DNA of 6,951 nucleotides from an uncultured Veillonella sp. GTDB lineage: Bacteria > Bacillota > Negativicutes > Veillonellales > Veillonellaceae. The position numbers and the translations under genes are program-made. The DNA lies in assembly GCA_900766125.1 (NCBI GenBank), contig CAAFUD010000017.1, forward strand, positions 1-6,951, given 5' to 3'. Below the pieces are notes generated by a model. The model did not search any database. It worked only from the letters and a program-made list of their open reading frames with translations, and was not told the origin of the DNA. This document shows positions 1-5,436 of this stretch, piece after piece; the first letter of the stretch is position 1; each line of letters begins with the position of its first letter.

Positions 1-970
1 GATTACTGACCGTAAAATCAGTGCTATCGCAGATATGTTGCCAACACTTGAAAAAGTGGTAAAAGTAGGTAAAGAACTTCTTATCATCGCTGAAGATGTA
101 GAAGGCGAAGCATTGGCTACATTGGTAGTAAACCGCTTGCGTGGTACTTTCAAAGCAGTAGCTGTAAAAGCTCCTGGCTTCGGCGACCGTCGTAAAGCTA
201 TGCTTGAAGATATCGCTATTTTGACTGGTGGTACTGTAATTACTGAAGATATGGGCCGTAAACTTGATTCCGTAGAACTTACTGATCTTGGTACAGCTCG
301 TCAAGTTCGCATCACTAAAGATGAAACTACAATCATCGATGGTGTAGGCGATAAAGACGTAATTGCTAAACGCGTTAGCCAAATTCGTGCACAAGTAGAA
401 GAAACAACTTCTGAATTCGACCGTGAAAAATTACAAGAACGTCTTGCAAAATTATCTGGTGGTGTTGCAGTTATCGAAGTAGGTGCTGCTACAGAAGTTG
501 AAATGAAAGATAAAAAACTTCGTATCGAAGACGCATTGAATGCAACTCGTGCTGCTGTTGAAGAAGGTATCGTAGCTGGTGGTGGTACTACATTCATCGA
601 CATCATCCCTGCATTGAACACATTGGAAGCTACTGGTGATGTTCAAACTGGTATCAATCTTGTTAAACGTGCAGTAGAAGAACCTCTTCGTCAAATCGCT
701 TACAATGCTGGTCTTGAAGGCTCCGTTGTAGTTGAAAAAGTTAAAAATACTGAAGCTGGCGTTGGTTTCAATGCTTTGACTGAAGAATACATCGACATGG
801 TAAAAGCTGGTATCGTGGATCCTGCAAAAGTTACACGTTCTGCTCTTCAAAATGCTGCATCCATTGCATCTCTTGTATTGACTACTGAAACAATCGTAGC
901 TGACAAAGTAGAAGAAAATGCTGCAGTACCTGCAATGCCTCCAATGGGTGGCATGGGCGGTATGATGTAA
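1..970 (+). CDS. groEL: Chaperonin GroEL (Hsp60), 3' part, truncated at the window's left edge
   Basis: This is the C-terminal part of the large chaperonin subunit, which forms the 14-mer double ring that folds proteins with GroES and ATP in the cytoplasm. The reading frame is open from base 2 (ITDRKIS, near residue 222 of E. coli GroEL) to the TAA at 968-970, giving 322 residues; about 220 N-terminal residues lie outside. Seen in order are the second half of the apical domain (IIAEDVEGEALATLVVN, then APGFGDRRKAML), the return intermediate segment (KLQERLAKLSGGVAVI, then GAATEVEMKDKK), and RIEDALNATRAAVEEGIVAGGG. The Asp of that last block (codon 530-532) matches the ATP-hydrolysing D398 of E. 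coli. The equatorial domain follows (EEPLRQIAYNAG, DPAKVTRSALQNAASIASLVLTTE). The tail ends PMGGMGGMM, a short version of the flexible Gly-Met tail. No frameshift or missing block is seen. groES is presumably upstream, outside the window. Confidence 0.98.
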   Translation, partial: ITDRKISAIADMLPTLEKVVKVGKELLIIAEDVEGEALATLVVNRLRGTFKAVAVKAPGFGDRRKAMLEDIAILTGGTVITEDMGRKLDSVELTDLGTARQVRITKDETTIIDGVGDKDVIAKRVSQIRAQVEETTSEFDREKLQERLAKLSGGVAVIEVGAATEVEMKDKKLRIEDALNATRAAVEEGIVAGGGTTFIDIIPALNTLEATGDVQTGINLVKRAVEEPLRQIAYNAGLEGSVVVEKVKNTEAGVGFNALTEEYIDMVKAGIVDPAKVTRSALQNAASIASLVLTTETIVADKVEENAAVPAMPPMGGMGGMM

Positions 971-1003
971 TCAACTGCTTAGCGCATAATCTATAAAATT
1001 TAG

Positions 1004-1060
1004 AATAATCCTAATGAATTAGGAACTATATGTTCACTTTTTCATTAGGATTATTTTTGT
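1004..1060 (+). terminator. Intrinsic terminator of groEL
   Basis: A perfect 15-bp inverted repeat (1004-1018 with 1041-1055, arm AATAATCCTAATGA plus one A-T pair) encloses a 22-nt loop. It runs into a T-rich stretch (1054-1058). It starts 33 bases after the groEL stop codon, as expected for the end of a groESL operon. The stem is AU-rich but long. The reverse strand has no clear T-tract, so it probably acts in the + direction only. Confidence 0.85.
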
Positions 1061-1086
1061 ATTTATCTAAATCAGCTATATGAGGA

Positions 1087-1101
1087 TTATCAAATTGATA
1101 A
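1087..1101. promoter_or_regulatory. 15-bp palindrome upstream of P1, possible operator
   Basis: TTATCAAATTGATAA is a perfect odd-length palindrome centred on base 1094. Its right part is also the first copy of a direct repeat AAATTGAT (1092-1099 and 1101-1108), and the second copy overlaps the -35 box of P1. This is visible in the sequence; binding by a regulator is inference, and AT-rich DNA gives some palindromes by chance. Confidence 0.35.
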
Positions 1102-1103
1102 AA

Positions 1104-1132
1104 TTGATTTTGTATACAATATATGTTATAAT
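1104..1132 (+). promoter_or_regulatory. Promoter P1 upstream of doxX (extended -10)
   Basis: The -35 box is TTGATT (1104-1109), followed by a 17-bp spacer and a perfect -10 box TATAAT (1127-1132). TG at 1124-1125 adds the extended -10 element (TGn). Initiation would fall near 1139. The spacer contains the 10-bp perfect palindrome TTGTATACAA (1110-1119), and a 15-bp palindrome ends just upstream of the -35 box. It lies downstream of the groEL terminator and about 100 bases upstream of the doxX start. Confidence 0.65.
1110..1119. promoter_or_regulatory. TTGTATACAA palindrome in the P1 spacer, possible GntR-type operator
   Basis: This perfect 10-bp palindrome lies between the -35 and -10 boxes of P1, where a bound repressor would block RNA polymerase. 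Sites of the general shape TTGTA-TACAA are recalled for GntR-family (FCD-type) regulators. The position and symmetry are seen; the family assignment is inference. Confidence 0.35.
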
Positions 1133-1159
1133 TCTATAGAATTTAATATTGAGTCTAGT

Positions 1160-1188
1160 TTGACACAGTAGTTACTGACCTTTATAAT
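1160..1188 (+). promoter_or_regulatory. Promoter P2 upstream of doxX (full consensus)
   Basis: TTGACA (1160-1165), a 17-bp spacer and TATAAT (1183-1188) make a perfect match to the sigma-A/sigma-70 consensus at optimal spacing. Initiation is expected near 1195, giving a leader of about 43 nt before the doxX start. The spacer holds an imperfect dyad (CAGTA at 1166-1170, TACTG at 1173-1177), which could be an operator for an otherwise very strong promoter. Confidence 0.85.
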
Positions 1189-1194
1189 ATGGTT

Positions 1195-1210
1195 ATCGAA
1201 TTATTTCGAT
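1195..1210 (+). promoter_or_regulatory. Inverted repeat at the P2 transcript start
   Basis: ATCGAA (1195-1200) and TTCGAT (1205-1210) are separated by four bases and sit where P2 transcription should begin. It could be a DNA operator overlapping +1, or a small 5' hairpin that stabilises the doxX mRNA. The six-base arms are short, so either role is tentative. Confidence 0.35.
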
Positions 1211-1237
1211 GTTGTTTAACCTGAAAGAAGGATTACT

Positions 1238-1654
1238 ATGTTGAGCTTTATTTTTAAAAGTAAACCTAATTATGTTAATTTTGGCCTCTTAGTTTATCGT
1301 TTGGCACTTGGTATTTCCATGTTTTATCATGGATATTTAAAGTATTTGAGCGGTGCTGAAGGCCTTTATAAAGTTGGAGCTATGTTGGCACCATTAGGTG
1401 TACCTGGTGGTTATGAAATATTAGGTACTATGGCAGCATATGCAGAAATGATAGGCGGCGTACTTATAGCAATTGGTCTATTTACACGGAGTGGATCTTT
1501 GTTACTTATTGGTATATTAGCAGTGGCCACAATATTAAATCTTAGTGGCAGCTTCTTTAGTTGGGACTATCCATCTCAAATGGGCTTTGGTGCACTTATG
1601 TTATTCTTCGCAGGTGCAGGTCGCTATAGCCTAGATAAAGCTTTATTTAAATAA
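1238..1654 (+). CDS. DoxX-family integral membrane protein
   Basis: A 138-residue protein of the DoxX family: small bacterial membrane proteins with four predicted helices. Their biochemical role is mostly unknown, although some members are linked to redox stress or to quinone or thiol chemistry. Family signs are the first helix with R21 and the FYHG motif (residues 29-32). The second helix follows (about 59-82) with AAYAEMIGG, then IGLFTRSGSL, a third helix (about 86-105), a fourth (about 114-127), and the typical GAGRYSLDKAL end (126-136). No signal peptide is needed. Length fits the family. The ATG at 1238 has a good Shine-Dalgarno sequence (AGAAGGA, 1226-1232) five bases upstream. Two promoters precede it and a hairpin with a T-run follows it. 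Nothing in the window ties it to a partner; lysA is next but unrelated. Family confidence is high, function unknown. Confidence 0.9.
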   Translation: MLSFIFKSKPNYVNFGLLVYRLALGISMFYHGYLKYLSGAEGLYKVGAMLAPLGVPGGYEILGTMAAYAEMIGGVLIAIGLFTRSGSLLLIGILAVATILNLSGSFFSWDYPSQMGFGALMLFFAGAGRYSLDKALFK

Positions 1655-1667
1655 TAATTAGGTTAAT

Positions 1668-1696
1668 AGACTCGTCGATTGATGAGTCTTTTATTT
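1668..1696 (+). terminator. Compact terminator or attenuator hairpin between doxX and lysA
   Basis: AGACTCGTC (1668-1676) pairs with GATGAGTCT (1681-1689): nine pairs including one G-U, with a four-base loop, then the T-rich run TTTTATTT. It begins 14 bases after the doxX stop and ends only about 17 bases before the lysA ATG. It looks like a genuine intrinsic terminator, but since lysA shows no promoter of its own it is probably leaky. Confidence 0.75.
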
Positions 1697-1703
1697 GTGT
1701 AGC

Positions 1704-1708
1704 GAGGT
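1704..1708 (+). promoter_or_regulatory. Ribosome binding site that fixes the lysA start at ATG 1713
   Basis: GAGGT lies four bases before the ATG at 1713. An in-frame TTG at 1695 would lengthen the protein by six residues, but it sits inside the terminator T-run and has no Shine-Dalgarno sequence ahead of it. The family's usual N-terminus also favours 1713. Confidence 0.65.
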
Positions 1709-1712
1709 TATT

Positions 1713-2969
1713 ATGAATACAAAAACAGTTCCGTTTACAGCTGAACAATTAGAAAATATTATTGCCCAATATCCAACACCATTTCATATTTACGATGAAG
1801 AAGGTATCATTGAAAATATGAAATCTTTCATCGATGCATTTTCTTGGAATAAAGGGTTTAAACAATATTTTGCTGTAAAAGCGACTCCAAATCCATATAT
1901 TATGCGTGTGTTACAAAAACTTGGGGTAGGTGCAGACTGCTCTTCCTTGGCAGAGTTGATGCTATGCGAAAAAGTGGGCATTACAGGTCATGACATTATG
2001 TTCACATCTAATGACACACCATATGTGGAATATAAAAAAGCACTAGAAATGGGTGCTATTATCAACCTAGATGATATTACTCATATTGAATATTTAGAAA
2101 AAAATCATGGTTCTTTGCCTGATACGTTCTGCGTTCGTTATAACCCAGGCTCCTTAAAAGAAGGGGGCAATACAATTATTGGCCTTCCTGAAGAAGCTAA
2201 ATACGGTATGACTCGTGAACAAATTTTTGAAGCCTACAAACAACTACAAGCAAAAGGTGTAAAACACTTTGGTATCCATACAATGGTTGTTTCTAATGAA
2301 CTTGATATCGATGGCTTAGTTGGCACGGCTGAACTTTGCTTTAATCTTGCCGTAGATATTAAAAATGAGCTTGGCATCAATGTTGAGTTTATCGATCTTG
2401 GTGGTGGCGTAGGTGTTGCTTATAAACCAGAACAAACACCTGTAGATTTCAAAGCGCTTAGCAAGGGTGTAGAAGAGGCTTACAATAGAATTCTCGTAGC
2501 TAATGGTCTTGGTGATGTAGCATTAGCTTATGAATGTGGTCGTATGGTTACAGGTCCATTTGGTTACCTAGTTTCTACAGCGATTCACAAAAAAGATATT
2601 TATCGTCATTACATTGGTCTTGATTCTTGCATGGCAAATCTTATGCGTCCAGCATTATATGGTTCTTATCACCATATTACTGTAATGGGTAAAGAAAATG
2701 CGCCTAAGGACCATGTATATGATGTAACAGGCTCCTTATGTGAAAATAACGATAAGTTCGCTATCCAACGTGAATTGCCAAAAATTGATATTGGTGATCG
2801 TATCATCATTCATGATGCTGGTGCACATGGTCATTCTATGGGCTTTAACTATAATGGTAAATTGCGTTCTGCTGAGTTGTTATTACATAAAGATGGCTCT
2901 GTTACACAAATTCGTCGTGCTGAAACATATGATGATTTGTTTGGCACCCTCGATTTCTCCAACCTATAA
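1713..2969 (+). CDS. lysA: Diaminopimelate decarboxylase (PLP, fold type III)
   Basis: Predicted to convert meso-diaminopimelate to L-lysine and CO2, the last step of lysine synthesis, in the cytoplasm; the family is usually a homodimer. From the ATG at 1713 it has 418 residues, close to the family's usual 400-430. The PLP lysine is K56 in YFAVKATPNP (52-61), opening the alanine-racemase-like barrel. H189 in FGIHTM probably stacks on the cofactor. The glycine-rich phosphate loop is GGGVGV (230-235), E274 lies in ECGR, LMRPALYGSYHH lies in the C-terminal beta domain, and Y380 is in FNYNG. C343-E344 in LCENNDKFA matches the CES-D motif typical of diaminopimelate decarboxylases, where ornithine decarboxylases carry CDGLD. 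This supports the DAP substrate over lysine or ornithine. The sequence resembles the divergent LysA group with AVKATPNP rather than E. coli LysA. Expression probably comes from the doxX promoters through the intervening hairpin. No lysine riboswitch is visible. Confidence 0.85.
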   Translation: MNTKTVPFTAEQLENIIAQYPTPFHIYDEEGIIENMKSFIDAFSWNKGFKQYFAVKATPNPYIMRVLQKLGVGADCSSLAELMLCEKVGITGHDIMFTSNDTPYVEYKKALEMGAIINLDDITHIEYLEKNHGSLPDTFCVRYNPGSLKEGGNTIIGLPEEAKYGMTREQIFEAYKQLQAKGVKHFGIHTMVVSNELDIDGLVGTAELCFNLAVDIKNELGINVEFIDLGGGVGVAYKPEQTPVDFKALSKGVEEAYNRILVANGLGDVALAYECGRMVTGPFGYLVSTAIHKKDIYRHYIGLDSCMANLMRPALYGSYHHITVMGKENAPKDHVYDVTGSLCENNDKFAIQRELPKIDIGDRIIIHDAGAHGHSMGFNYNGKLRSAELLLHKDGSVTQIRRAETYDDLFGTLDFSNL

Positions 2970-3076
2970 TTTAATATTGAGAATCGAATAGGATGAGAAT
3001 GAATATTATTAAAAGCCTATCAATATATGTAATATATGATATTCTTTTAATTCCTGTATATTTTAGTAGGAATATC

Positions 3077-3105
3077 TTGCTATCATTTAGATAAGAATGT
3101 ATAAT
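3077..3105 (+). promoter_or_regulatory. Candidate promoter between lysA and suf
   Basis: TTGCTA (3077-3082), a 17-bp spacer and a perfect TATAAT (3100-3105). Initiation would be near 3112. It points at the hairpin and T-run at 3152-3185, so the product would be a short RNA or an attenuated leader for suf. In such AT-rich DNA a TATAAT can arise by chance, but the spacing to a fair -35 box is optimal. Confidence 0.45.
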
Positions 3106-3111
3106 AATTGT

Positions 3112-3185
3112 AGATTGTTATGCACATACTTGCTAAGTTGGCGAGAATTACGGCGGTATTCACGTTAGTGCGTACCGCCTTTTTA
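3112..3185 (+). ncRNA. Candidate ~74-nt small RNA or suf leader with terminator
   Basis: This segment is bounded by a plausible promoter start and a strong intrinsic terminator, and has no credible ORF. A first small hairpin (CTTGC 3129-3133 with GCGAG 3141-3145, one G-U) precedes the terminator hairpin. It matches no RNA family I recognise. It may equally be the 3' end of the lysA transcript, or a leader whose terminator attenuates suf. Both ends are estimates. Confidence 0.3.
3152..3185 (+). terminator. GC-rich intrinsic terminator between lysA and suf
   Basis: GGCGGTA (3152-3158) pairs perfectly with TACCGCC (3173-3179). A U-G pair and a mismatch follow inside, and then a second short stem CAC/GTG closes on the four-base loop GTTA. 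Five Ts follow (3180-3184). It is the most GC-rich hairpin in an otherwise AT-rich gap and separates lysA transcription from the suf operon. Confidence 0.85.
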
Positions 3186-3243
3186 TATGTGTCAGTATAT
3201 ACGTTTTACATATAACGATTGTATGCCTCGATATTGAGGATAC
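3183..3243. promoter_or_regulatory. Two dyads around the suf promoter, possible operators
   Basis: Dyad A is TTATATGT (3183-3190) with ACATATAA (3208-3215). It is nearly concentric with the palindrome GTATATAC (3195-3202) and spans the candidate promoter. Dyad B is GTAT-g-CCTC (3221-3229) with GAGG-ATAC (3236-3243). It has one unpaired G and a six-base centre, and falls at the predicted transcript start. suf operons are commonly iron- or redox-regulated, often by Rrf2-type repressors, but neither dyad matches a consensus I can name. Dyad B could also be an mRNA hairpin ahead of the sufC ribosome binding site. Confidence 0.35.
3189..3216 (+). promoter_or_regulatory. Candidate suf operon promoter
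   Basis: GTGTCA (3189-3194), a 16-bp spacer and TATAAC (3211-3216) match the consensus at four and five of six positions. Initiation would be near 3223, leaving a leader of about 43 nt before sufC. It lies just after the terminator, where the operon needs a promoter, but it is weaker than P2 and other placements are possible. Confidence 0.35.
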
Positions 3244-3251
3244 ATAATAAA

Positions 3252-3257
3252 AAGGAG
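3252..3257 (+). promoter_or_regulatory. Ribosome binding site that fixes the sufC start at TTG 3266
   Basis: AAGGAG lies eight bases before a TTG codon at 3266. The longer in-frame option, GTG at 3257, has its G inside this Shine-Dalgarno sequence and so cannot be served by it. Starting at TTG gives MAELLQIKDL, the usual beginning of SufC proteins. Confidence 0.8.
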
Positions 3258-3265
3258 TGAATATT

Positions 3266-4009
3266 TTGGCTGAATTACTTCAGATAAAAGATTTAAAGGT
3301 ATCCGTTGAAGATAAACAAATCTTGAAAGGTATCAACTTAACAATTAATAAAGGTGAAATTCACGTTGTAATGGGCACAAATGGTGCAGGTAAGTCTACA
3401 CTTGCTAATGCTATCATGGGTAACTCTACATATACTGTAGACAGCGGCTCCATTATTTTTGATGGTAAAGATATTACAGAAGATGCAGTAAACGATCGTG
3501 CAAAAGCTGGTATTTTCATGTCCTTCCAAAACCCAATTTCTATTCCTGGTATCACTGTAGAAAACTTCATTCGTACAGCGAAATCTACAATTACTGGTGA
3601 AAATGTACGTGCCTTATCTTTCAAAAAAGAATTGAAAGAAAAAATGGATGAATTATCCTTTGATTTGTCCTATGCACAACGTTATGTAAATGAAGGGTTC
3701 TCCGGTGGTGAACGCAAGAAAAATGAAATTCTTCAAATGTCCATTTTGAATCCTAAATTGGCTATTCTTGATGAAACTGACTCCGGTCTTGACGTAGACG
3801 CGGTTCGTATCGTATCCGAAGGCGTACAACGTTTCCACAACGAAGACAATGCTGTATTGATCATCACTCACCACAACCAAATCTTGCAAAAATTAAAACC
3901 TGACTATGTTCATGTATTGATCAACGGTAAGATCGTTAAAACTGGTGATGCTTCTCTTGTACGTGAAATCGAAGAAAAAGGTTACGACGCATACAAAGCA
4001 TTAGCATAG
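3266..4009 (+). CDS. sufC: Fe-S cluster assembly ATPase SufC
   Basis: ABC-type ATPase of the SUF machinery. Two SufC subunits bind SufB and SufD, and ATP hydrolysis reshapes the SufB-SufD interface where the cluster forms. It is cytoplasmic and not a transporter. From the TTG start it has 247 residues, the family's normal length. Walker A is GTNGAGKST (37-45, with T where P is usual), the Q-loop glutamine is Q88 in SFQNPISIPG, and the signature is FSGGERKKNE (145-154), the SufC form of LSGGQ. Walker B with the D-loop is LAILDETDSGLD (165-176, catalytic E170), and the switch histidine is H202 or H203 in ITHHNQ. The tail VKTGDASLVREIEEKGYD is typical of SufC. It is the first gene of the suf operon. 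Its TAG stop overlaps the AGGAGG ribosome binding site of sufB, which suggests translational coupling. The rare TTG start may limit its output. Confidence 0.96.
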   Translation: MAELLQIKDLKVSVEDKQILKGINLTINKGEIHVVMGTNGAGKSTLANAIMGNSTYTVDSGSIIFDGKDITEDAVNDRAKAGIFMSFQNPISIPGITVENFIRTAKSTITGENVRALSFKKELKEKMDELSFDLSYAQRYVNEGFSGGERKKNEILQMSILNPKLAILDETDSGLDVDAVRIVSEGVQRFHNEDNAVLIITHHNQILQKLKPDYVHVLINGKIVKTGDASLVREIEEKGYDAYKALA

Positions 4010-4017
4010 GAGGCACA

Positions 4018-5427
4018 ATGGAAGAAAGAAAGAAAACCCAAGTCGCGGATATGGACCGTGGTGTCTATGATATTAAGAATGACTTTGAATATTCTTATAT
4101 TTCTGATGCCGGTTTAACAGAAGATATTATCCGTGAAATTTGGTCTAATAAAAATGAACCTGAATGGATGCTTGACTTCCGTTTGAAATCTTTAGAAATC
4201 TACAATCGTATGGGTATTCCAAACTGGATTCCTGATATTTCTGGCTTAGATATGGCTAACATCCATACTTATGTTAAGCCTAAAGTAGATATGAAAGAAA
4301 ACTGGGACGAAGTTCCAGAAGAAATTAAAAGCACCTTTGACCGCTTAGGTATTCCAGAAGCGGAAAAAACATCTCTTGCTGGTGTTGGTGCGCAATATGA
4401 CTCTGAAGTTGTTTACCACAGTATTCAAGAAGATCTTGTTAAACAAGGTGTTATCTATACTGATATTGAAACTGCACTTCATGAGCATGAAGAAATCGTA
4501 AAAAAATACTGGATGACATTGATTCCACCTACAGATCATAAATGGGCTGCTCTTCATGGTGCCGTTTGGTCTGGTGGTTCCTTCGTATATGTTCCAGCAG
4601 GTGTACAAGTTGAGATTCCATTGCAATCCTATTTCCGCTTGAATGCACCAGGTGCTGGTCAGTTTGAACATACTATGATCATCGTAGAAGAAGGGGCTAA
4701 ATTGCACTTCATCGAAGGTTGTTCTGCTCCTAAATATGACGTATCTAACCTTCATGCCGGTGCCGTTGAATTGTTTGTAAAAGATAATGCTACATTGCGT
4801 TATTCTACAATTGAAAACTGGTCCAAAAACATGTACAACCTTAACACAAAACGTTGTGTGGTAGGTAAAGGTGGTACTATTGAGTGGGTATCTGGTTCCT
4901 TCGGTTCTAGAGTATCTTGCTTGTATCCAATGAGTATCCTTAATGGTGAAGGTGCACATGCTGAATTCACAGGTGTAACATTTGCTGGTGAAGGACAATT
5001 CCTTGATACTGGTTGTAAGGTAGTTCATAATGCTCCTTACACAACTAGTAATGTAAACTCTAAATCTATTTCCAAATCCGGTGGTGCTGCTATTTACCGT
5101 GGCCTTTTGAAAATTGGCCCTAAAGCAGAACATTCTAAAGCGACTGTATCTTGTGAATCCTTGATGCTTGATGCAGAGTCTCAATCTGATACAATTCCAG
5201 CGATTATCGTAGAAAATGATAATGTGGATTTAGGCCATGAAGCTAAAATCGGTCGTATTTCTGACGAAGCGATTCTCTATCTCATGACACGTGGTATTAG
5301 TGAAGAAGAAGCTCGTGCAATGCTCGTTCGTGGTTTCGTTGAGCCAATCTCCAAAGAATTACCACTTGAGTATGCTGTAGAAATGAACAATCTAATCAAT
5401 CTTGAATTAGAAGGTTCTATCGGTTAA
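4018..5427 (+). CDS. sufB: Fe-S cluster scaffold protein SufB
   Basis: Core scaffold of the SufBCD complex, on which a nascent Fe-S cluster is assembled from persulfide sulfur and iron before transfer to apo-proteins. It has 469 residues, near the ~465 of Firmicute SufB and shorter than E. coli SufB (495). The N-terminal helical part includes EPEWMLDFRLKSLE and the block LAGVGAQYDSEVVYH. The beta-helix core carries HGAVWSGGSFVYVPAGV and EGCSAPKY (C235). The C-terminal part includes TVSCESLML, HEAKIGRISDEAILYLMTRGISEEEA and the family ending ELPLEYAVEMNNLINLELEGSIG. Aligned from memory with E. coli, C379 corresponds to the essential C405, H407 to H433 and E408 to E434; the spacing of 29 residues between the Cys and Glu is identical. 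G406 replaces E432. The ATG at 4018 lies four bases after AGGAGG (4008-4013), eight bases from the sufC stop. The gene is intact. Confidence 0.98.
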   Translation: MEERKKTQVADMDRGVYDIKNDFEYSYISDAGLTEDIIREIWSNKNEPEWMLDFRLKSLEIYNRMGIPNWIPDISGLDMANIHTYVKPKVDMKENWDEVPEEIKSTFDRLGIPEAEKTSLAGVGAQYDSEVVYHSIQEDLVKQGVIYTDIETALHEHEEIVKKYWMTLIPPTDHKWAALHGAVWSGGSFVYVPAGVQVEIPLQSYFRLNAPGAGQFEHTMIIVEEGAKLHFIEGCSAPKYDVSNLHAGAVELFVKDNATLRYSTIENWSKNMYNLNTKRCVVGKGGTIEWVSGSFGSRVSCLYPMSILNGEGAHAEFTGVTFAGEGQFLDTGCKVVHNAPYTTSNVNSKSISKSGGAAIYRGLLKIGPKAEHSKATVSCESLMLDAESQSDTIPAIIVENDNVDLGHEAKIGRISDEAILYLMTRGISEEEARAMLVRGFVEPISKELPLEYAVEMNNLINLELEGSIG

Positions 5428-5436
5428 GGAGGAATT

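Noticed and set aside
301..850. Two overlapping - strand open frames inside groEL.
   Set aside because: They are antisense shadows of conserved GroEL codons; the Ser/Phe/Thr-rich translations are typical of reversed coding sequence.
1695..1712. TTG at 1695 as an upstream start of lysA.
   Set aside because: It lies in the T-run of the preceding terminator, without a Shine-Dalgarno sequence; the ATG at 1713 has one.
1655..1712. A lysine riboswitch or T-box ahead of lysA.
   Set aside because: The gap is only 58 bases, far shorter than these elements, and holds only the terminator-like hairpin.
2740..2991. An 83-residue + strand frame overlapping the end of lysA.
   Set aside because: It is a shifted frame of the conserved LysA C-terminus with no ribosome binding site, and lysA itself continues intact to its stop.
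3038..3076. Inverted repeat GATATTC...GAATATC, with ATTCCT/AGGAAT inside, as a lysA terminator.
   Set aside because: No T-run follows and the stem is weak and AU-rich; the GC-rich hairpin at 3152-3185 is a far better terminator.
2999..3094. A 31-codon ORF (MNIIKSLSIY...) after lysA with AGGA five bases upstream, encoding a hydrophobic peptide.
   Set aside because: AT-rich non-coding DNA readily yields short Ile/Leu/Tyr-rich frames. It runs through the -35 region of a candidate promoter and has no recognisable family. Conservation of its codons in relatives would revive it.
3219..3248. TTGTAT-18-CATAAT as the suf promoter.
   Set aside because: Transcription would begin at about 3255, inside the sufC Shine-Dalgarno sequence, leaving no usable ribosome binding site.
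4345..5184. A 279-residue open frame on the - strand inside sufB.
   Set aside because: It is fully antisense to a highly conserved gene, has many cysteines and an odd composition from reversed codons, shows no domain, and has no ribosome binding site I can support.
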